Positions 52,016-62,175 of a stretch of 64,000 nt of DNA are shown piece by piece; position 1 is the stretch's first letter, and each line of letters starts with the position of its first letter. The stretch is taken from NCBI RefSeq assembly GCF_002954325.1, contig NZ_MQVX01000001.1, positions 377,546 through 441,545 of the forward strand, in the 5' to 3' direction. The DNA comes from Aureicoccus marinus. GTDB lineage: Bacteria > Bacteroidota > Bacteroidia > Flavobacteriales > Flavobacteriaceae. A program made the position numbers and the translations under genes. The notes beneath the pieces were generated by a model, which did not search any database, had not been told where the DNA came from, and saw only the letters and a program-made list of their open reading frames with translations.

Positions 52016-52936
52016 CTAGTTTTTAGCGGCCAGCCTTTCCAGGATAAAAATAAGTGAAAAACCCAGTATCCCTAGGAGAACAGCGCCTAATAATTGCGGA
52101 TCACCGTCGAATTGTTCAGGGAAGAGGTTGATTTCGCGAATAGGGATAACCTTATCGTCAATCACACGGGATTCAACCACTTCTTTCCAAGGCCAGATTT
52201 TATTCAAAGAGCCCAGGATAAAACCGGTCAATAAGGCCAATGTGCTGTTTCGGTAATGTTCAAAAAGCCATTTCAGGAGTCGTGAAAAGCTCAACAAGCC
52301 AATAACGGCTCCCATACCTACCGTTAATACTTCTGCAATTTTTCTTTCGTGTACCGCGTCCAGTACTGCTTTGTAAGAACCCAAAAGTACCAGAATGAAG
52401 GATCCCGATATCCCTGGAAGAATCATGGCGCATACCGCTAGGGCCCCGGAAAGGAATAGATAGGGGAGGCTATCGACTTCCGCACTCACAGGCAAGATGG
52501 TAATCCAGAAGGCTACCCCTGCTCCAGCGATAAAGAGCGCAATGGAGAGGAAGGACCACTTTTTAATTTCTTTCCCAACAAAAATCACGGAAGCCAAAAC
52601 CAAGCCAAAGAAAAAAGACCAGACCAAGACCGGGTGATTTTCGAGCAACCAACTTAGGGCTTTGGCTAATGAGAATATGCTGATGAAGATTCCTCCAAAA
52701 ACAGAGATAAGGAAGGATCCGTTGATATGCTTCCAAACTGCAGCAAAGCCTTCCTTTCGCCAAACATGGATCAGACTAGGGCTAATCGAATTGATGGACG
52801 AAATTAATTCTTCGTAGATCCCGGAAATAAAGGCAACCGTTCCCCCGGAGACACCAGGTACAACATCGGCCGCGCCCATGCCCATGCCCTTGAGGACCAA
52901 AAAGGCAAAATCTTTGGTACTTCTGTTATTCTGCAT
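52016..52936 (-). CDS. DUF368 membrane protein, undecaprenyl-phosphate translocase-like (copy 1)
   Basis: A 306-residue member of the same family with MGMGAADVVPGVSGGTVAFI near residue 16 and AMILPGISGSFILVLLGSYK near 162. The two copies differ in length and are clearly diverged in sequence, so they are older paralogues rather than a recent duplication. It sits nine bases after the TPR gene. If the function holds, it flips undecaprenyl phosphate back to the inner leaflet for cell-wall and LPS synthesis. Confidence 0.88.
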   Translation of the reverse strand: MQNNRSTKDFAFLVLKGMGMGAADVVPGVSGGTVAFISGIYEELISSINSISPSLIHVWRKEGFAAVWKHINGSFLISVFGGIFISIFSLAKALSWLLENHPVLVWSFFFGLVLASVIFVGKEIKKWSFLSIALFIAGAGVAFWITILPVSAEVDSLPYLFLSGALAVCAMILPGISGSFILVLLGSYKAVLDAVHERKIAEVLTVGMGAVIGLLSFSRLLKWLFEHYRNSTLALLTGFILGSLNKIWPWKEVVESRVIDDKVIPIREINLFPEQFDGDPQLLGAVLLGILGFSLIFILERLAAKN

Positions 52937-52945
52937 AAACGCTTC

Positions 52946-54346
52946 TTAGGTAGAGGCTTTTTTGTGAACTGAAAAGATATCAATCACCCAGGGCAATTGA
53001 AGAAATTCTGGGAAGTAGGTTTCGAAAACTCGGATTTTGTGCACATCCATTTGTAGTGCCTTCCCAAAGTATTCTTGAGCAGCACGTGTTTGGTGTCTTT
53101 GTAATTCTGAGCCTGCTAGCAAATACAAAAGTTCCGCACTTTCAGGATGAAATTCCACTCCTTGTTTTAAAATATCGATCGCCGCTTCTGCTTCTCCATT
53201 GCGCAGGAGAACATCTACCCAACCCATGTAGGTTTCTAATTCGTAGTTGCCCAATTCCACCGATTGGCGGTAAGCATAATCGGCTTCGTCCCAGTCTTGT
53301 AGGGCTTGATAGGTCAGAGCGGCCTTCTTCCAATACACTGGATTCTCACCGTCAATACTAATAGCTTTATTGACGTAATGCAGGGCTCTTTTGTATTCTT
53401 CTAAGCGAAAGTAGAAGTCAGTGATCGCCAGCCAGCCCTTATCCAACAGAGGATCTTCATGAACGGTGTTGTAATAGTAGTATTTGGCCAGATCAAAGTT
53501 CTGCAGTTTTTCGTGGCACTTTCCGATGCGTAAATACGCATGAGAAGTAGGGTCGTCGATCTGCATGGTCATTTCGTAGCACTCAATCGCTTCGTTGTAG
53601 CGCTTTAGTCGCTCCAATACCTTGCCTTTCTCAAAATAGGCGCCGATGAACTGGTCATCCGAAATGATCGCGAAATCAAAGGCGACCAAGGCCTCCTCAT
53701 CCAGCTCCAGAGTGCAATACATTTTACCCAATTGATGCCAGGCGACCTCGCAATAAGGATTGCGTTCCAAGTAATCGTTCAAAAAGTGAACTGCGCCTTG
53801 AAAGTCTTCTAGAAATTCAAAGCAGTACACCACATTATAGAGGGCAGAATAGTCTTTTTCATCAAACTCCAGGCACTGGATAAAACTACGCTTTGCTTTT
53901 TCATAGTCATCCATAAACAGGTATTCCATACCGAGTAGAGAGTGAATGTCTAAAGCGTCATCGGTCATGTGCAGGGCTTCCAGGAGCAAGTTTACGGCTC
54001 CTAGGTGATCGTCTTGCTTGGAATGAATATTAGCCCGCTGTATGTATATTTCGTCGTTGCTGGGGTCCAATTGCTGAAGCTCGTCTAAAATACCCTCAGC
54101 TTCTTGATAGGCATCTTCGAAAACCAATACCTCTACTCTCAAGAGTTTCAGTTCCATAGAGTGGGTATGCTGTTGGAGTCCAATCTGGATAGCTTTTTTG
54201 GCTAAGGAGAGTTTACCGTGGTTGAGGTAGTGATGGATAATAGTTTCAAAATCCTCGGAATCAAAGAAATAGACGTCGTCTGTTTTGAGCATCAATTCAA
54301 ATTTCGATACAGACTTGTCCGGTTTTTCGTTAGGATTCAACGCCAT
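52946..54346 (-). CDS. Tetratricopeptide repeat protein
   Basis: A 466-residue protein made of about eleven TPR-like helix pairs (for example ALYNVVYCFEFLEDFQGAVH and AYLRIGKCHEKLQNFDLAKY). No signal peptide or membrane helix is present, so it is probably a cytoplasmic scaffold. It lies between the class-III aminotransferase and DUF368 genes on the same strand, in an order I recall as conserved in flavobacteria. The binding partner is unknown. Confidence 0.85.
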   Translation of the reverse strand: MALNPNEKPDKSVSKFELMLKTDDVYFFDSEDFETIIHHYLNHGKLSLAKKAIQIGLQQHTHSMELKLLRVEVLVFEDAYQEAEGILDELQQLDPSNDEIYIQRANIHSKQDDHLGAVNLLLEALHMTDDALDIHSLLGMEYLFMDDYEKAKRSFIQCLEFDEKDYSALYNVVYCFEFLEDFQGAVHFLNDYLERNPYCEVAWHQLGKMYCTLELDEEALVAFDFAIISDDQFIGAYFEKGKVLERLKRYNEAIECYEMTMQIDDPTSHAYLRIGKCHEKLQNFDLAKYYYYNTVHEDPLLDKGWLAITDFYFRLEEYKRALHYVNKAISIDGENPVYWKKAALTYQALQDWDEADYAYRQSVELGNYELETYMGWVDVLLRNGEAEAAIDILKQGVEFHPESAELLYLLAGSELQRHQTRAAQEYFGKALQMDVHKIRVFETYFPEFLQLPWVIDIFSVHKKAST

Positions 54347-54431
54347 AGGAAGGAGTTTGGTTTTACCATGGACTTAAAATTAGCGTTAAGAAGAGGCCGT
54401 TGATTTCGGGAGCCGCAATCTTATCAACATT

Positions 54432-55625
54432 TTAGTCAACACCAAGCTGCTCAAACGAATCTAGTATGTCAACAATTTGTTGGCAAGCGTGGGTTATTTG
54501 ATGTTTAGAGATCACCAAGGGTGGCGTAAGTCGTACGGCGCAGGGTTCAAAGAGGAGCCAAAAGAGGATTATTCGTCTTTTGATGCCTTCCAATACAAGG
54601 AAGTTGGCTATTTCTGCTCGTTCAAAGAGTAATGCCAGCATCAATCCACGTCCGCGGATTTCTTTTATCAGGGGGTGTTTCAGCTGGATCCTGAAAAGCG
54701 CTTCTTTTTCTAAACTCCCCTCCAAATGATTTTCCGAATAGAGGGCCTTCAAGGTGGCTCGGGCCGCTGCTGCAATGACAGCGTTACCTCCGAAGGTGGT
54801 GATATGACCCAGTTTTGGTTCGCTTTGGAGTGTTTTCATCAATTCAAAAGAGGACAACAGGCCTCCTATAGGCATTCCTGAAGCCATACCTTTACCAATC
54901 ACGAGCAGATCAGGGGTACAATTAAATTGCTCAAAGGCAAACAGGGTCCCACAACGACCAAAGCCCGGTTGAATTTCATCCAGCACAAGAAGAGCCCCTA
55001 CTTCATCACAACGCTCACGTACCTTTTTGAGGTAATCGTTCTGGGGCAGGATAAAGCCGGCTCCTCCCTGAATGGTTTCCAGTATAACCGCGGCGGTATG
55101 GGTCGTGATTTTTGAAATTTCCTTCTCCTGATTGAAGTGCAAAAAGCGCACATCCGGAAGAAGGGGGCGAAAAGCCCCTTTACGGGCTTCGTAGCCCATA
55201 AGGCTTAGGCTGCCTAATGTACTGCCGTGGTAGGCGTTTTTTGCGGCGAAAATCTCGGTGCGTCCTGTGGCTCGTCGTGCTAATTTAATGGCGGCTTCCA
55301 TGGCCTCTGTGCCGGAGTTGACCAAGTAAAGACACTGCAATTCTTGTGGGAGTTTGGAGCAGAGTTCTTCGGCGTATTTGACGGCAGGCTTTTGTATGGT
55401 TTCGCCATACACCATCACATGCATGTAAGTGGCGGCCTGTTCTTGAACAGCTGCTACAACTTCGGGGTGGCAATGACCTAAGCTACAGGCAGAAACCCCT
55501 GCGACAAGATCCAGGTGTTCCCGAGCATCCTTATCGATAATGAGGCAACCTTCTGCACGGGCTATTTCAAGACCTAACGGGTGAGGAGTGGTTTGTGCCT
55601 GGTATTTAAAAAAGGCGTCTCGCAC
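54432..55625 (-). CDS. Class-III PLP aminotransferase
   Basis: A 397-residue PLP enzyme. Motifs are NSGTEAMEAAIKLARRATG, AYHGSTLGSLSLMG, LDEIQPGFGRCGTLFA and VIGKGMASGMPIGG, which includes the PLP Lys. It resembles acetylornithine/4-aminobutyrate-type enzymes, but no arginine or GABA genes are adjacent, so the substrate is uncertain. The start is three bases after the OstA stop, indicating a shared transcript. Confidence 0.87.
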   Translation of the reverse strand: MRDAFFKYQAQTTPHPLGLEIARAEGCLIIDKDAREHLDLVAGVSACSLGHCHPEVVAAVQEQAATYMHVMVYGETIQKPAVKYAEELCSKLPQELQCLYLVNSGTEAMEAAIKLARRATGRTEIFAAKNAYHGSTLGSLSLMGYEARKGAFRPLLPDVRFLHFNQEKEISKITTHTAAVILETIQGGAGFILPQNDYLKKVRERCDEVGALLVLDEIQPGFGRCGTLFAFEQFNCTPDLLVIGKGMASGMPIGGLLSSFELMKTLQSEPKLGHITTFGGNAVIAAAARATLKALYSENHLEGSLEKEALFRIQLKHPLIKEIRGRGLMLALLFERAEIANFLVLEGIKRRIILFWLLFEPCAVRLTPPLVISKHQITHACQQIVDILDSFEQLGVD

Positions 55626-55628
55626 GGC

Positions 55629-57272
55629 TTATCGTTTTTTTTTATGAGCTGCTGTTCTGCTCCTTTTCGCTCGAAGTTGTTCCTCCTTATCGATGTTTAG
55701 AGGGTCATTAATACCGCGAATGGTGGGCAAGACGAGGTTGTTGTCGTCTTCGTCAAAAATATCTTCTTTGGTGAGTAACCGTTCATCTCCGCGCCAAATA
55801 AACCCTTTGAGTTTTCGGCTGTCTTCAGGGAGGTCTTTATCTGGGAAAATATTCCCATCGGGATTGACAAAAAAGGTGATCTCGTCAATAGCATTATTCA
55901 GCATATGCAGTCTGATCTTTGAGCAGATGGTTTTGTCTATACCGAGGAGTTCCTGTTTGTCATTATACATATAATAGATGACCTCGGTATTTTTCACCAG
56001 ATCAATATCCTTGAGCACATTGTCTTCGAATTTGCCAAAAAGATCCTTCCCTTTGGCCTGGTTATAACCTTGCTGGCCCACCGTGTCCAGAGCGATGACA
56101 AAGGCGTTGTTAATGACCTTGAGGGAATCCAGTTTTTCCGTTTCCAGATCGGAGATGAGGTAGATGCTATCACCGGTCATTTGATTTTCGGCATTCCACA
56201 TAATGGGGTCGCTTACCAATTCGGTGATCCCGGTCTTCTGTTCGAAGTGAATTGAATCGCATTTCCCAGCCAAATCGGTTTTGAAGAATCGGGCCCTACG
56301 GAAAGCTCTGATGACCCTTTCGTCCGGTTTTCCGGTCACCATCAAGGTGTCTCCATGCATGTAGAGGGAGTCGTTTTCGACCATATTGATCGCTACGGCT
56401 CTCCTGGTAGCAAAGACGGAATCTTTGGCTTTGAATACCTCGGCATAATGGGCCCGAACGACTCCGTCATTCACGGTGTCTGTAACCTGAATATTATTGG
56501 TAGCCGAGGCAAATTCCCGGGTCTTATCAAAGAAGACACTGTCCCCTTCGATGATCCGGTTATCGTAGTAGATTTTTGTTTTACGTACTCCGTAGCCCTG
56601 TTCTATGGAGGTGTCGTAGAAACCTCGCTCACAATACATGGTATAGTCTTCTCCTTTGATCGTAGAAGGTCCCCGCATATAGGCGTTTTTGGTTTCGGTG
56701 TAGTAGTCCATTTGCCTGGAGTCGATGGTGTAGTCAGCATTTTCGATATGGACACTGTCCTTAAAGCGGTACTTTTTCAACTCCATAAAATAGGTGCCGA
56801 CTCGACTCGTCAGGGTGTTTTCGGAATCGACTATGCGTGCACCACTGCGGTAATACGAACGTTGAGCTGCCCGATCAAAGTAAAGGGTGTCGGTATAAAG
56901 CGTCATTTCGGAATTGGTCAGCTCGACCTTTCCGAAAGATTTGGCAAGTCGGGTATTGCCATTGTATTGCACTTGCCGGCTGTTCATTTCGACAGAGTCT
57001 CCCTGTTGCAAGCGAACCTGTCCGATGGCGCGCAAACGATTCTCTTTGGGGTAATAAATAGCGACGTCGCACCACAAGTCTGCCCCCTGGTGCTCAAACT
57101 GTACCTGCTTTTCTTCGTCTCGGCTAAAAATAGAGGCGCCCGGGTACCGAGCTTCGTCCTTGGAGAACGTACCTCCGTAAACGATTTGAATTTGTTTTTC
57201 TTCGGTGGTTTCTTGTGCCCTAAGGCCCGAGAAGACAAAGAGGAAAACCAGTCCAAAAAGAAATACTCTCAT
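55629..57272 (-). CDS. OstA-like (LptA/LptD N-terminal domain) periplasmic protein
   Basis: A 547-residue protein with a signal peptide (MRVFLFGLVFLFVFSGLRA). OstA-like beta repeats dominate (RLRAIGQVRLQQGDSVEMNS, then NSEMTLYTDTLYFDRAAQ), a fold that bridges LPS across the periplasm. It lacks the large LptD barrel, so it is an LptA-type bridge or scaffold. The C-terminus is Lys/Arg-rich. It shares a strand with purA and the aminotransferase. Confidence 0.85.
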   Translation of the reverse strand: MRVFLFGLVFLFVFSGLRAQETTEEKQIQIVYGGTFSKDEARYPGASIFSRDEEKQVQFEHQGADLWCDVAIYYPKENRLRAIGQVRLQQGDSVEMNSRQVQYNGNTRLAKSFGKVELTNSEMTLYTDTLYFDRAAQRSYYRSGARIVDSENTLTSRVGTYFMELKKYRFKDSVHIENADYTIDSRQMDYYTETKNAYMRGPSTIKGEDYTMYCERGFYDTSIEQGYGVRKTKIYYDNRIIEGDSVFFDKTREFASATNNIQVTDTVNDGVVRAHYAEVFKAKDSVFATRRAVAINMVENDSLYMHGDTLMVTGKPDERVIRAFRRARFFKTDLAGKCDSIHFEQKTGITELVSDPIMWNAENQMTGDSIYLISDLETEKLDSLKVINNAFVIALDTVGQQGYNQAKGKDLFGKFEDNVLKDIDLVKNTEVIYYMYNDKQELLGIDKTICSKIRLHMLNNAIDEITFFVNPDGNIFPDKDLPEDSRKLKGFIWRGDERLLTKEDIFDEDDNNLVLPTIRGINDPLNIDKEEQLRAKRSRTAAHKKKR

Positions 57273-57311
57273 AACCCAAAAGTAGGGAATTCGTCTATCG
57301 ACCAGCGGTAT

Positions 57312-58580
57312 TTAACGAAAGATTGTCTGCTTGCGATCAGGGCCAACAGAAACGATCTTGATCGGAACGTCCACTTCCTTTTCAATGAAGTCGATATAAT
57401 CCATCAAAGCGGGTGGTAAATCGCTAACCTCCGTTAATCCAGTCAAATCCTTCTTCCAGCCCGGTAAGCTTTTGTAGATCGGCTTCAAATGGGCGTCATC
57501 AATGCTGTAGGGCAGGTGGTCAATACGCTCGCCTTTGTACTGGTAACCAACACAAACTTCCAGGGTGTCAAATCCACTGAGAACATCCGCTTTCATCATC
57601 ATCAGTTCAGTAACGCCGTTGACACGGACTGCATACTTTAGAGCGACCAGGTCCAACCAGCCACATCGTCTAGGACGACCTGTGGTGGCACCGAATTCGT
57701 TTCCGACACGCCCTAGTGTTGCTCCGGTTTCATCGAAGAGTTCAGTAGGAAAGGGACCACTGCCAACGCGTGTTGTGTAGGCTTTGAAAATACCAATAAC
57801 CCGACCGATGCGGTTTGGCGCTACTCCCAATCCGGTACAAGCTCCGGCCGCTGTTGTTGTGGAGGAAGTAACAAAAGGATAGGTTCCAAAATCCAAATCG
57901 AGCAGAGATCCTTGGGCTCCTTCCGCCAGGATTTTCTTTCCGTTTTTCTGGGCCAGGTGCATATAGTCTTCACTGTCGATAAAGGTCATTTGCTTTAGAC
58001 GATCAACAGCAGCCATGAATTCTTCTTCCAGCTCCGCTAAATCATATTGAATATCGACATTGTAGAAGCCGATCATGGCTTCGTGTTTGTTGGCCAAATT
58101 GCGGTATTTGGTTTTCCAGTTGTCAAATTCTAAATCCCCGACACGGATACCATTTCGACCCGTTTTATCCATATAAGTCGGCCCAATACCTTTTAGCGTT
58201 GATCCGATTTTGGCTTTTCCCTTGGCCGCTTCGGAAGCTGCATCCAACAATCTGTGGGTGGGGAGGATCAAGTGGGCTTTTCGGGAAATGAGCAGTTTTT
58301 CTTCCAAAGCCAGACCAAAAGGCTCCAGGTTATCAAGCTCCTTTTTAAAGATGACAGGGTCGATGACAACTCCATTCCCAACGACATTGATGGCATTGGG
58401 GTGAAAGATTCCGGACGGGATGGTATGCAAAACGTGCTTGATTCCATCAAATTCCAGGGTGTGACCGGCATTGGGTCCTCCTTGAAATCGAGCGATCACA
58501 TCGTAATCCTGGGTTAAAACATCAACAATTTTTCCTTTTCCTTCGTCTCCCCATTGAAGACCGAGTAGTAAATCCACCAT
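57312..58580 (-). CDS. purA: Adenylosuccinate synthase
   Basis: A 422-residue GTP-dependent enzyme joining IMP and aspartate in AMP synthesis. The N-terminal LLLGLQWGDEGKGKIVDVL holds the catalytic Asp and P-loop, GPNAGHT the catalytic His, and GVAPNRIGRVIGIFKAYTTR with GRPRRCGWLD the IMP/aspartate loop. The length is typical (~430). It lies twelve bases downstream of the Fur gene. Confidence 0.97.
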   Translation of the reverse strand: MVDLLLGLQWGDEGKGKIVDVLTQDYDVIARFQGGPNAGHTLEFDGIKHVLHTIPSGIFHPNAINVVGNGVVIDPVIFKKELDNLEPFGLALEEKLLISRKAHLILPTHRLLDAASEAAKGKAKIGSTLKGIGPTYMDKTGRNGIRVGDLEFDNWKTKYRNLANKHEAMIGFYNVDIQYDLAELEEEFMAAVDRLKQMTFIDSEDYMHLAQKNGKKILAEGAQGSLLDLDFGTYPFVTSSTTTAAGACTGLGVAPNRIGRVIGIFKAYTTRVGSGPFPTELFDETGATLGRVGNEFGATTGRPRRCGWLDLVALKYAVRVNGVTELMMMKADVLSGFDTLEVCVGYQYKGERIDHLPYSIDDAHLKPIYKSLPGWKKDLTGLTEVSDLPPALMDYIDFIEKEVDVPIKIVSVGPDRKQTIFR

Positions 58581-58592
58581 GTGGTTTGTGGT

Positions 58593-59036
58593 TTATTGTT
58601 TTTCGTTGCGCTCTCCGTAGAAATAGAGCGAATGGTTGCTAATGGTAATATCGAAAACCTCTTCTATGGTCTTTTTGATCGACTCGATACGAGGATCACA
58701 GAATTCGACCACTTCCCCAGTATCCGTAAGGATGACATGATCGTGTTGTCGGTCAAAATAGGACTTCTCGTACTGGGCGTGGTTGTTGCCAAATTGGTGC
58801 TTGCGTACCAATTTACAATCCATTAAAAGTTCGATGGTATTGTACAAGGTTGCCCGGCTGACCCGGTAGTTCTTGGTTTTCATTTTGATGTACAAAGACT
58901 CTACATCAAAGTGTTCATCGCTGTCGTAAATCTCTTGTAAAATAGCGTACCGCTCTGGGGTTTTGCGGTGTCCGTTTTCTTCCAAAAAGGAAGTAAAAAC
59001 ATTCTTGACGATTTCTTGATTTTCAGCTTTTGACAT
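58593..59036 (-). CDS. Fur-family transcriptional regulator
   Basis: A 147-residue winged-helix repressor. The DNA-binding part shows [20 protein letters not shown] and [19 protein letters not shown], and the metal-sensing region [20 protein letters not shown] with HDH and the H-x-E-type ligands. Whether it responds to iron, zinc or peroxide cannot be read; the classical CxxC structural zinc pair is not obvious. It is followed by purA, with its own -7 element upstream. Confidence 0.9.
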   Translation of the reverse strand: MSKAENQEIVKNVFTSFLEENGHRKTPERYAILQEIYDSDEHFDVESLYIKMKTKNYRVSRATLYNTIELLMDCKLVRKHQFGNNHAQYEKSYFDRQHDHVILTDTGEVVEFCDPRIESIKKTIEEVFDITISNHSLYFYGERNEKQ

Positions 59037-59057
59037 GAACTATGACTACTAAGCACA

Positions 59058-59065
59058 CAAAGTTA
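59058..59065 (-). promoter_or_regulatory. Candidate -7 element for the fur-purA unit
   Basis: TAACTTTG on the minus strand is an exact TAnnTTTG, 21 bases before the Fur start and inside the 38-base gap after the RelA/SpoT stop. No TTG is found at -33. Confidence 0.35.
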
Positions 59066-59074
59066 GGCGAAAAA

Positions 59075-61279
59075 TTATATCCGTGCCACTTTATCGATAC
59101 CTTGAACCTGCTTTAGGTTGTTAATCAGCTTTTTAAGGATGGAGTTGTTTTTGACCACCACGGCAATGCGCCCTGAAAAAGTCCCGCCTTCCGTGCTAAA
59201 ATTCAGGTTTTTCATATTCACATGCATGTGTTCCGAAATGATATTGGTGATCTCGTTGATCAGTCCCATATTATCAATTCCCGTGAGTTTGATATCGGCG
59301 GTGAACTCTTCCTGAGAGGAATCAATCCATTTCGCGCTGATAATTCTGTAGGCAAAGTTGGATTGGAGCGAAATGGAATTGGGGCAGTTCTTTTTGTGCA
59401 CTTTAATCCCGTCATTGACGGTAATGAACCCAAATACATCGTCTCCTGGAATCGGGTTACAGCACTCAGAGAGTTTGTAGTTTAACTTCTCTTCCTCGCT
59501 GCCAAAGACCAGCATATCGTAATTGGCTGTAATCTCCTCCTTGTTGATGTCGGGTAAAGAAGGGGAGCGGCGTATTTTATTCTTGAAGAAGTTCAGGAAG
59601 GCATTGTGGTATGAGCTTGCGAACTCCTTGATCTTTTGATTCTCAATGATTCCATTCCCAACACGGTAAAATAGATCCAAACTCGTTTTCAGTTTGAAGT
59701 AGACGACCATCTTGTTGATGACCTCTTCGTTGAGTTTTATTTTCTGGGACTTGAGTTTTCTTCTCAATATTTCCTTGCCCTCTTCCGCGATTTCTTTCTT
59801 TTCCTCTCTTAAGGCTGATTTAATCTTGGAAATGGCGCGAGCGGTATGCGAGTAATCCAACCAATTCTGATTGGGTTTGGCACTTTCGGAAGTGATGATT
59901 TCGACCTGATCCCCACTGTGCAAGACGGTGTTTAGGGGAACGAGTTTTCCATTCACTTTTGCTCCCCGCGTTTTTAGCCCAACTTCGGTGTGCACGTGAA
60001 AAGCAAAATCCAAAGGAGTGGCTCCTTTGGGTAAACTTTTTAGTTCTCCTTTTGGTGTAAAGACAAAGATCTCTTTGGAGTATAAGTTGAGTTTGAACTC
60101 TTCTACAAAGTCTACGGCATTGCCGTTGGCGTTTTCCAAGGCTTCCTGTAAGCGGTTTAGCCAGACCTCAATACCTACTTCTTTCTGTTCTCCATGCTTG
60201 TATTTGAAGTGTGCTGCATAGCCTTTTTCAGCGATTTCATGCATGCGTTCACTTCGGATCTGTACTTCGACCCATTTGCCTCCAGGCCCCATTACCGTGA
60301 TGTGCAGGGCTTCGTAGCCAGTAGATTTAGGAGAGGTAATCCAGTCCCTCAGGCGTACGGGGTTAGGTGTAAAGTGATCGGTGACAATGGAGTAGATCTT
60401 CCAAGCAATAAACTTCTCTTGATTTTGCTTGGACTTGTAGATGATGCGAATGGCAAACTTGTCGTAAATCTCGTCAAAGCCGACATTCTGTGCTTTCATC
60501 TTCCGGCGGATCGAAAAGATCGATTTCATCCGTCCCTGAATCTCATAGTGCAGTTTTTCTTTGTCGAGAGAGGAGCGAATGACATCCGCGAAATCTTGAA
60601 TATATTCTTCGTTTTCGTCCTCTGTATCTTCAATTTTGACTTGAATGTCTTTGTACACTTCCGGTTCGGTGTACTTCAAACTGAGATCCTCCAATTCGTT
60701 CTTGATGTTGTACAAGCCGATTCGGTGGGCCAGGGGCGCGTAGATGTATAGGGTTTCGGATGCAATTTTCACCTGCTTGTCTTCCGGCATGGAATCCAGG
60801 GTGAGCATATTGTGATAACGGTCGGCAATTTTGATGATAATCACCCGAACATCATCGTGAAGCGTCAGTAACATTTTGCGGAAATTCTCCGCCTGTTGAC
60901 TGATGTCTTTGTCCTTTTTCAGGTGTGCAATCTTGGTCAAGCCATTAACAATACGGGCGACCGATTCTCCAAAAAGACGTTCAATATCGTCTAAGGTGTA
61001 AGGGGTATCTTCGACCACATCGTGCAACAGGGCTGCCGCAATGGAAACTCCGTCCAAACCGATTTCAGAAGCCACAATTTTGGCGACTGCAATCGGATGA
61101 AATATATAGGCTTCTCCGGACTTTCTTCTTTGCTCTTTATGTGCGTCAACGGCAACATCAAAAGCAGAACGAATCAGTTTTTTATCGTCGGCGCTGAGCG
61201 TCTGATAACTGGTCCGCAGAAGCTCCTTATAAGCCCGGGCGATTTCCTTGTTTTCCTGTTCGAGATCGATTTCCGTCAT
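59075..61279 (-). CDS. RelA/SpoT-family (p)ppGpp synthetase/hydrolase
   Basis: A 734-residue bifunctional alarmone enzyme. The HD hydrolase domain (about 45-200) keeps HPIAVAKIVASEIGLDG and ALLHDVVEDT. The synthetase domain (about 255-370) has FAIRII and TGYEALHITV. TGS (about 405-465: FTPKGELKSLPKGATPLDFA), a helical/zinc-finger region and ACT (about 660-734) follow. With an intact HD site it can both make and degrade (p)ppGpp, the SpoT-like bifunctional state. The length is normal. Confidence 0.95.
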   Translation of the reverse strand: MTEIDLEQENKEIARAYKELLRTSYQTLSADDKKLIRSAFDVAVDAHKEQRRKSGEAYIFHPIAVAKIVASEIGLDGVSIAAALLHDVVEDTPYTLDDIERLFGESVARIVNGLTKIAHLKKDKDISQQAENFRKMLLTLHDDVRVIIIKIADRYHNMLTLDSMPEDKQVKIASETLYIYAPLAHRIGLYNIKNELEDLSLKYTEPEVYKDIQVKIEDTEDENEEYIQDFADVIRSSLDKEKLHYEIQGRMKSIFSIRRKMKAQNVGFDEIYDKFAIRIIYKSKQNQEKFIAWKIYSIVTDHFTPNPVRLRDWITSPKSTGYEALHITVMGPGGKWVEVQIRSERMHEIAEKGYAAHFKYKHGEQKEVGIEVWLNRLQEALENANGNAVDFVEEFKLNLYSKEIFVFTPKGELKSLPKGATPLDFAFHVHTEVGLKTRGAKVNGKLVPLNTVLHSGDQVEIITSESAKPNQNWLDYSHTARAISKIKSALREEKKEIAEEGKEILRRKLKSQKIKLNEEVINKMVVYFKLKTSLDLFYRVGNGIIENQKIKEFASSYHNAFLNFFKNKIRRSPSLPDINKEEITANYDMLVFGSEEEKLNYKLSECCNPIPGDDVFGFITVNDGIKVHKKNCPNSISLQSNFAYRIISAKWIDSSQEEFTADIKLTGIDNMGLINEITNIISEHMHVNMKNLNFSTEGGTFSGRIAVVVKNNSILKKLINNLKQVQGIDKVARI

Positions 61280-61378
61280 GAACCTATAAAAGTACGCAAT
61301 CTTTGTCTTTTAATGAGTATAAACTAAGCAGGGAATCGTCCGGAAAGTCTCAGAAAAATACCTCTGATAAATTGGCAA

Positions 61379-62170
61379 TCAGGACATTGTACGCTGTCGA
61401 AGGGCCTCATAGATAAGGATCCCCGTGGCTACAGAAACATTCAGAGAGTCAATGCGGTCTTTCATGGGAATGCGTACGACCGTATGAGATTCTGCTAGCC
61501 ATTCTTCCCCTAAGCCTGTGGATTCTGTGCCGACAACTAGGGCACAAGCGCCTGTATAATCGGCCTCCAAATAAGAGATGGAACCTTCCAATGCAGCGGC
61601 ATAAATTCCAATGTTTTTCTGTTCCAGGAACTCCAGGGTTTCCGTCGAACTCGCCAGGGCGATGGGCAATCCAAAAAGACAGCCGACACTGGAGCGGATG
61701 ATGTTGGGATGATAGAGGTCTGAACGCGGATTGGCGATGCAAACGGCATCTACGCCAGCGGCTCTTGCTGTGCGCAATAGAGCGCCTATATTCCCTGGTT
61801 TTTCAGGAGCTTCGGCGACTAATACTAAGGGATTTTCGCCTGGTAATTTAAGATCTTCCAAACGGTGACTCTGAGCGTAAGCCAGTCCGATTAGTCCTTC
61901 GGTACTGCCTCGGTGAGCCAACTTTGCATAGACCTTGTCGGAAACCCGAATAAGTTCTTCGGCCTGACTTTGTTGAATGAGGTCTTCTTTTGGAGAAGTA
62001 TCCTCTCGAAAAAACAAATGAGAAAAGCGGTAGCCCGCTTCCAGGGCAAGTTCAACTTCTTGGATCCCTTCAATGACAAAAAGGCCGGTTTCTTTTCGCA
62101 ACCGGCCTTTGTCTTTGAGCTGCAGAACCTTTTTGACTAAGGGGTTCTGTAGACTGCTTATTTCTTTCAT
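61379..62170 (-). CDS. TrmH-family RNA 2'-O-methyltransferase
   Basis: A 263-residue SpoU/TrmH methyltransferase with the trefoil-knot motifs GNIGALLRTARAAGVDAV, LVVGTESTGLGEEWL and VRIPMKDRIDSLNVSVATGI. The start is at ATG 62170 (MKEISSLQNPLVKKV), and residues 1-90 form the substrate-binding domain. The target could be a tRNA or 23S rRNA position. It lies five bases after the amidohydrolase gene. Confidence 0.92.
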   Translation of the reverse strand: MKEISSLQNPLVKKVLQLKDKGRLRKETGLFVIEGIQEVELALEAGYRFSHLFFREDTSPKEDLIQQSQAEELIRVSDKVYAKLAHRGSTEGLIGLAYAQSHRLEDLKLPGENPLVLVAEAPEKPGNIGALLRTARAAGVDAVCIANPRSDLYHPNIIRSSVGCLFGLPIALASSTETLEFLEQKNIGIYAAALEGSISYLEADYTGACALVVGTESTGLGEEWLAESHTVVRIPMKDRIDSLNVSVATGILIYEALRQRTMS

Positions 62171-62175
62171 TCGAT

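Noticed and set aside
56355-57419. 354-codon plus-strand open frame opposite the OstA-like gene and purA end
   Set aside because: The minus strand has a signal peptide and OstA repeats plus a PurA C-terminus; the antisense reading spans two genes and shows no family features.
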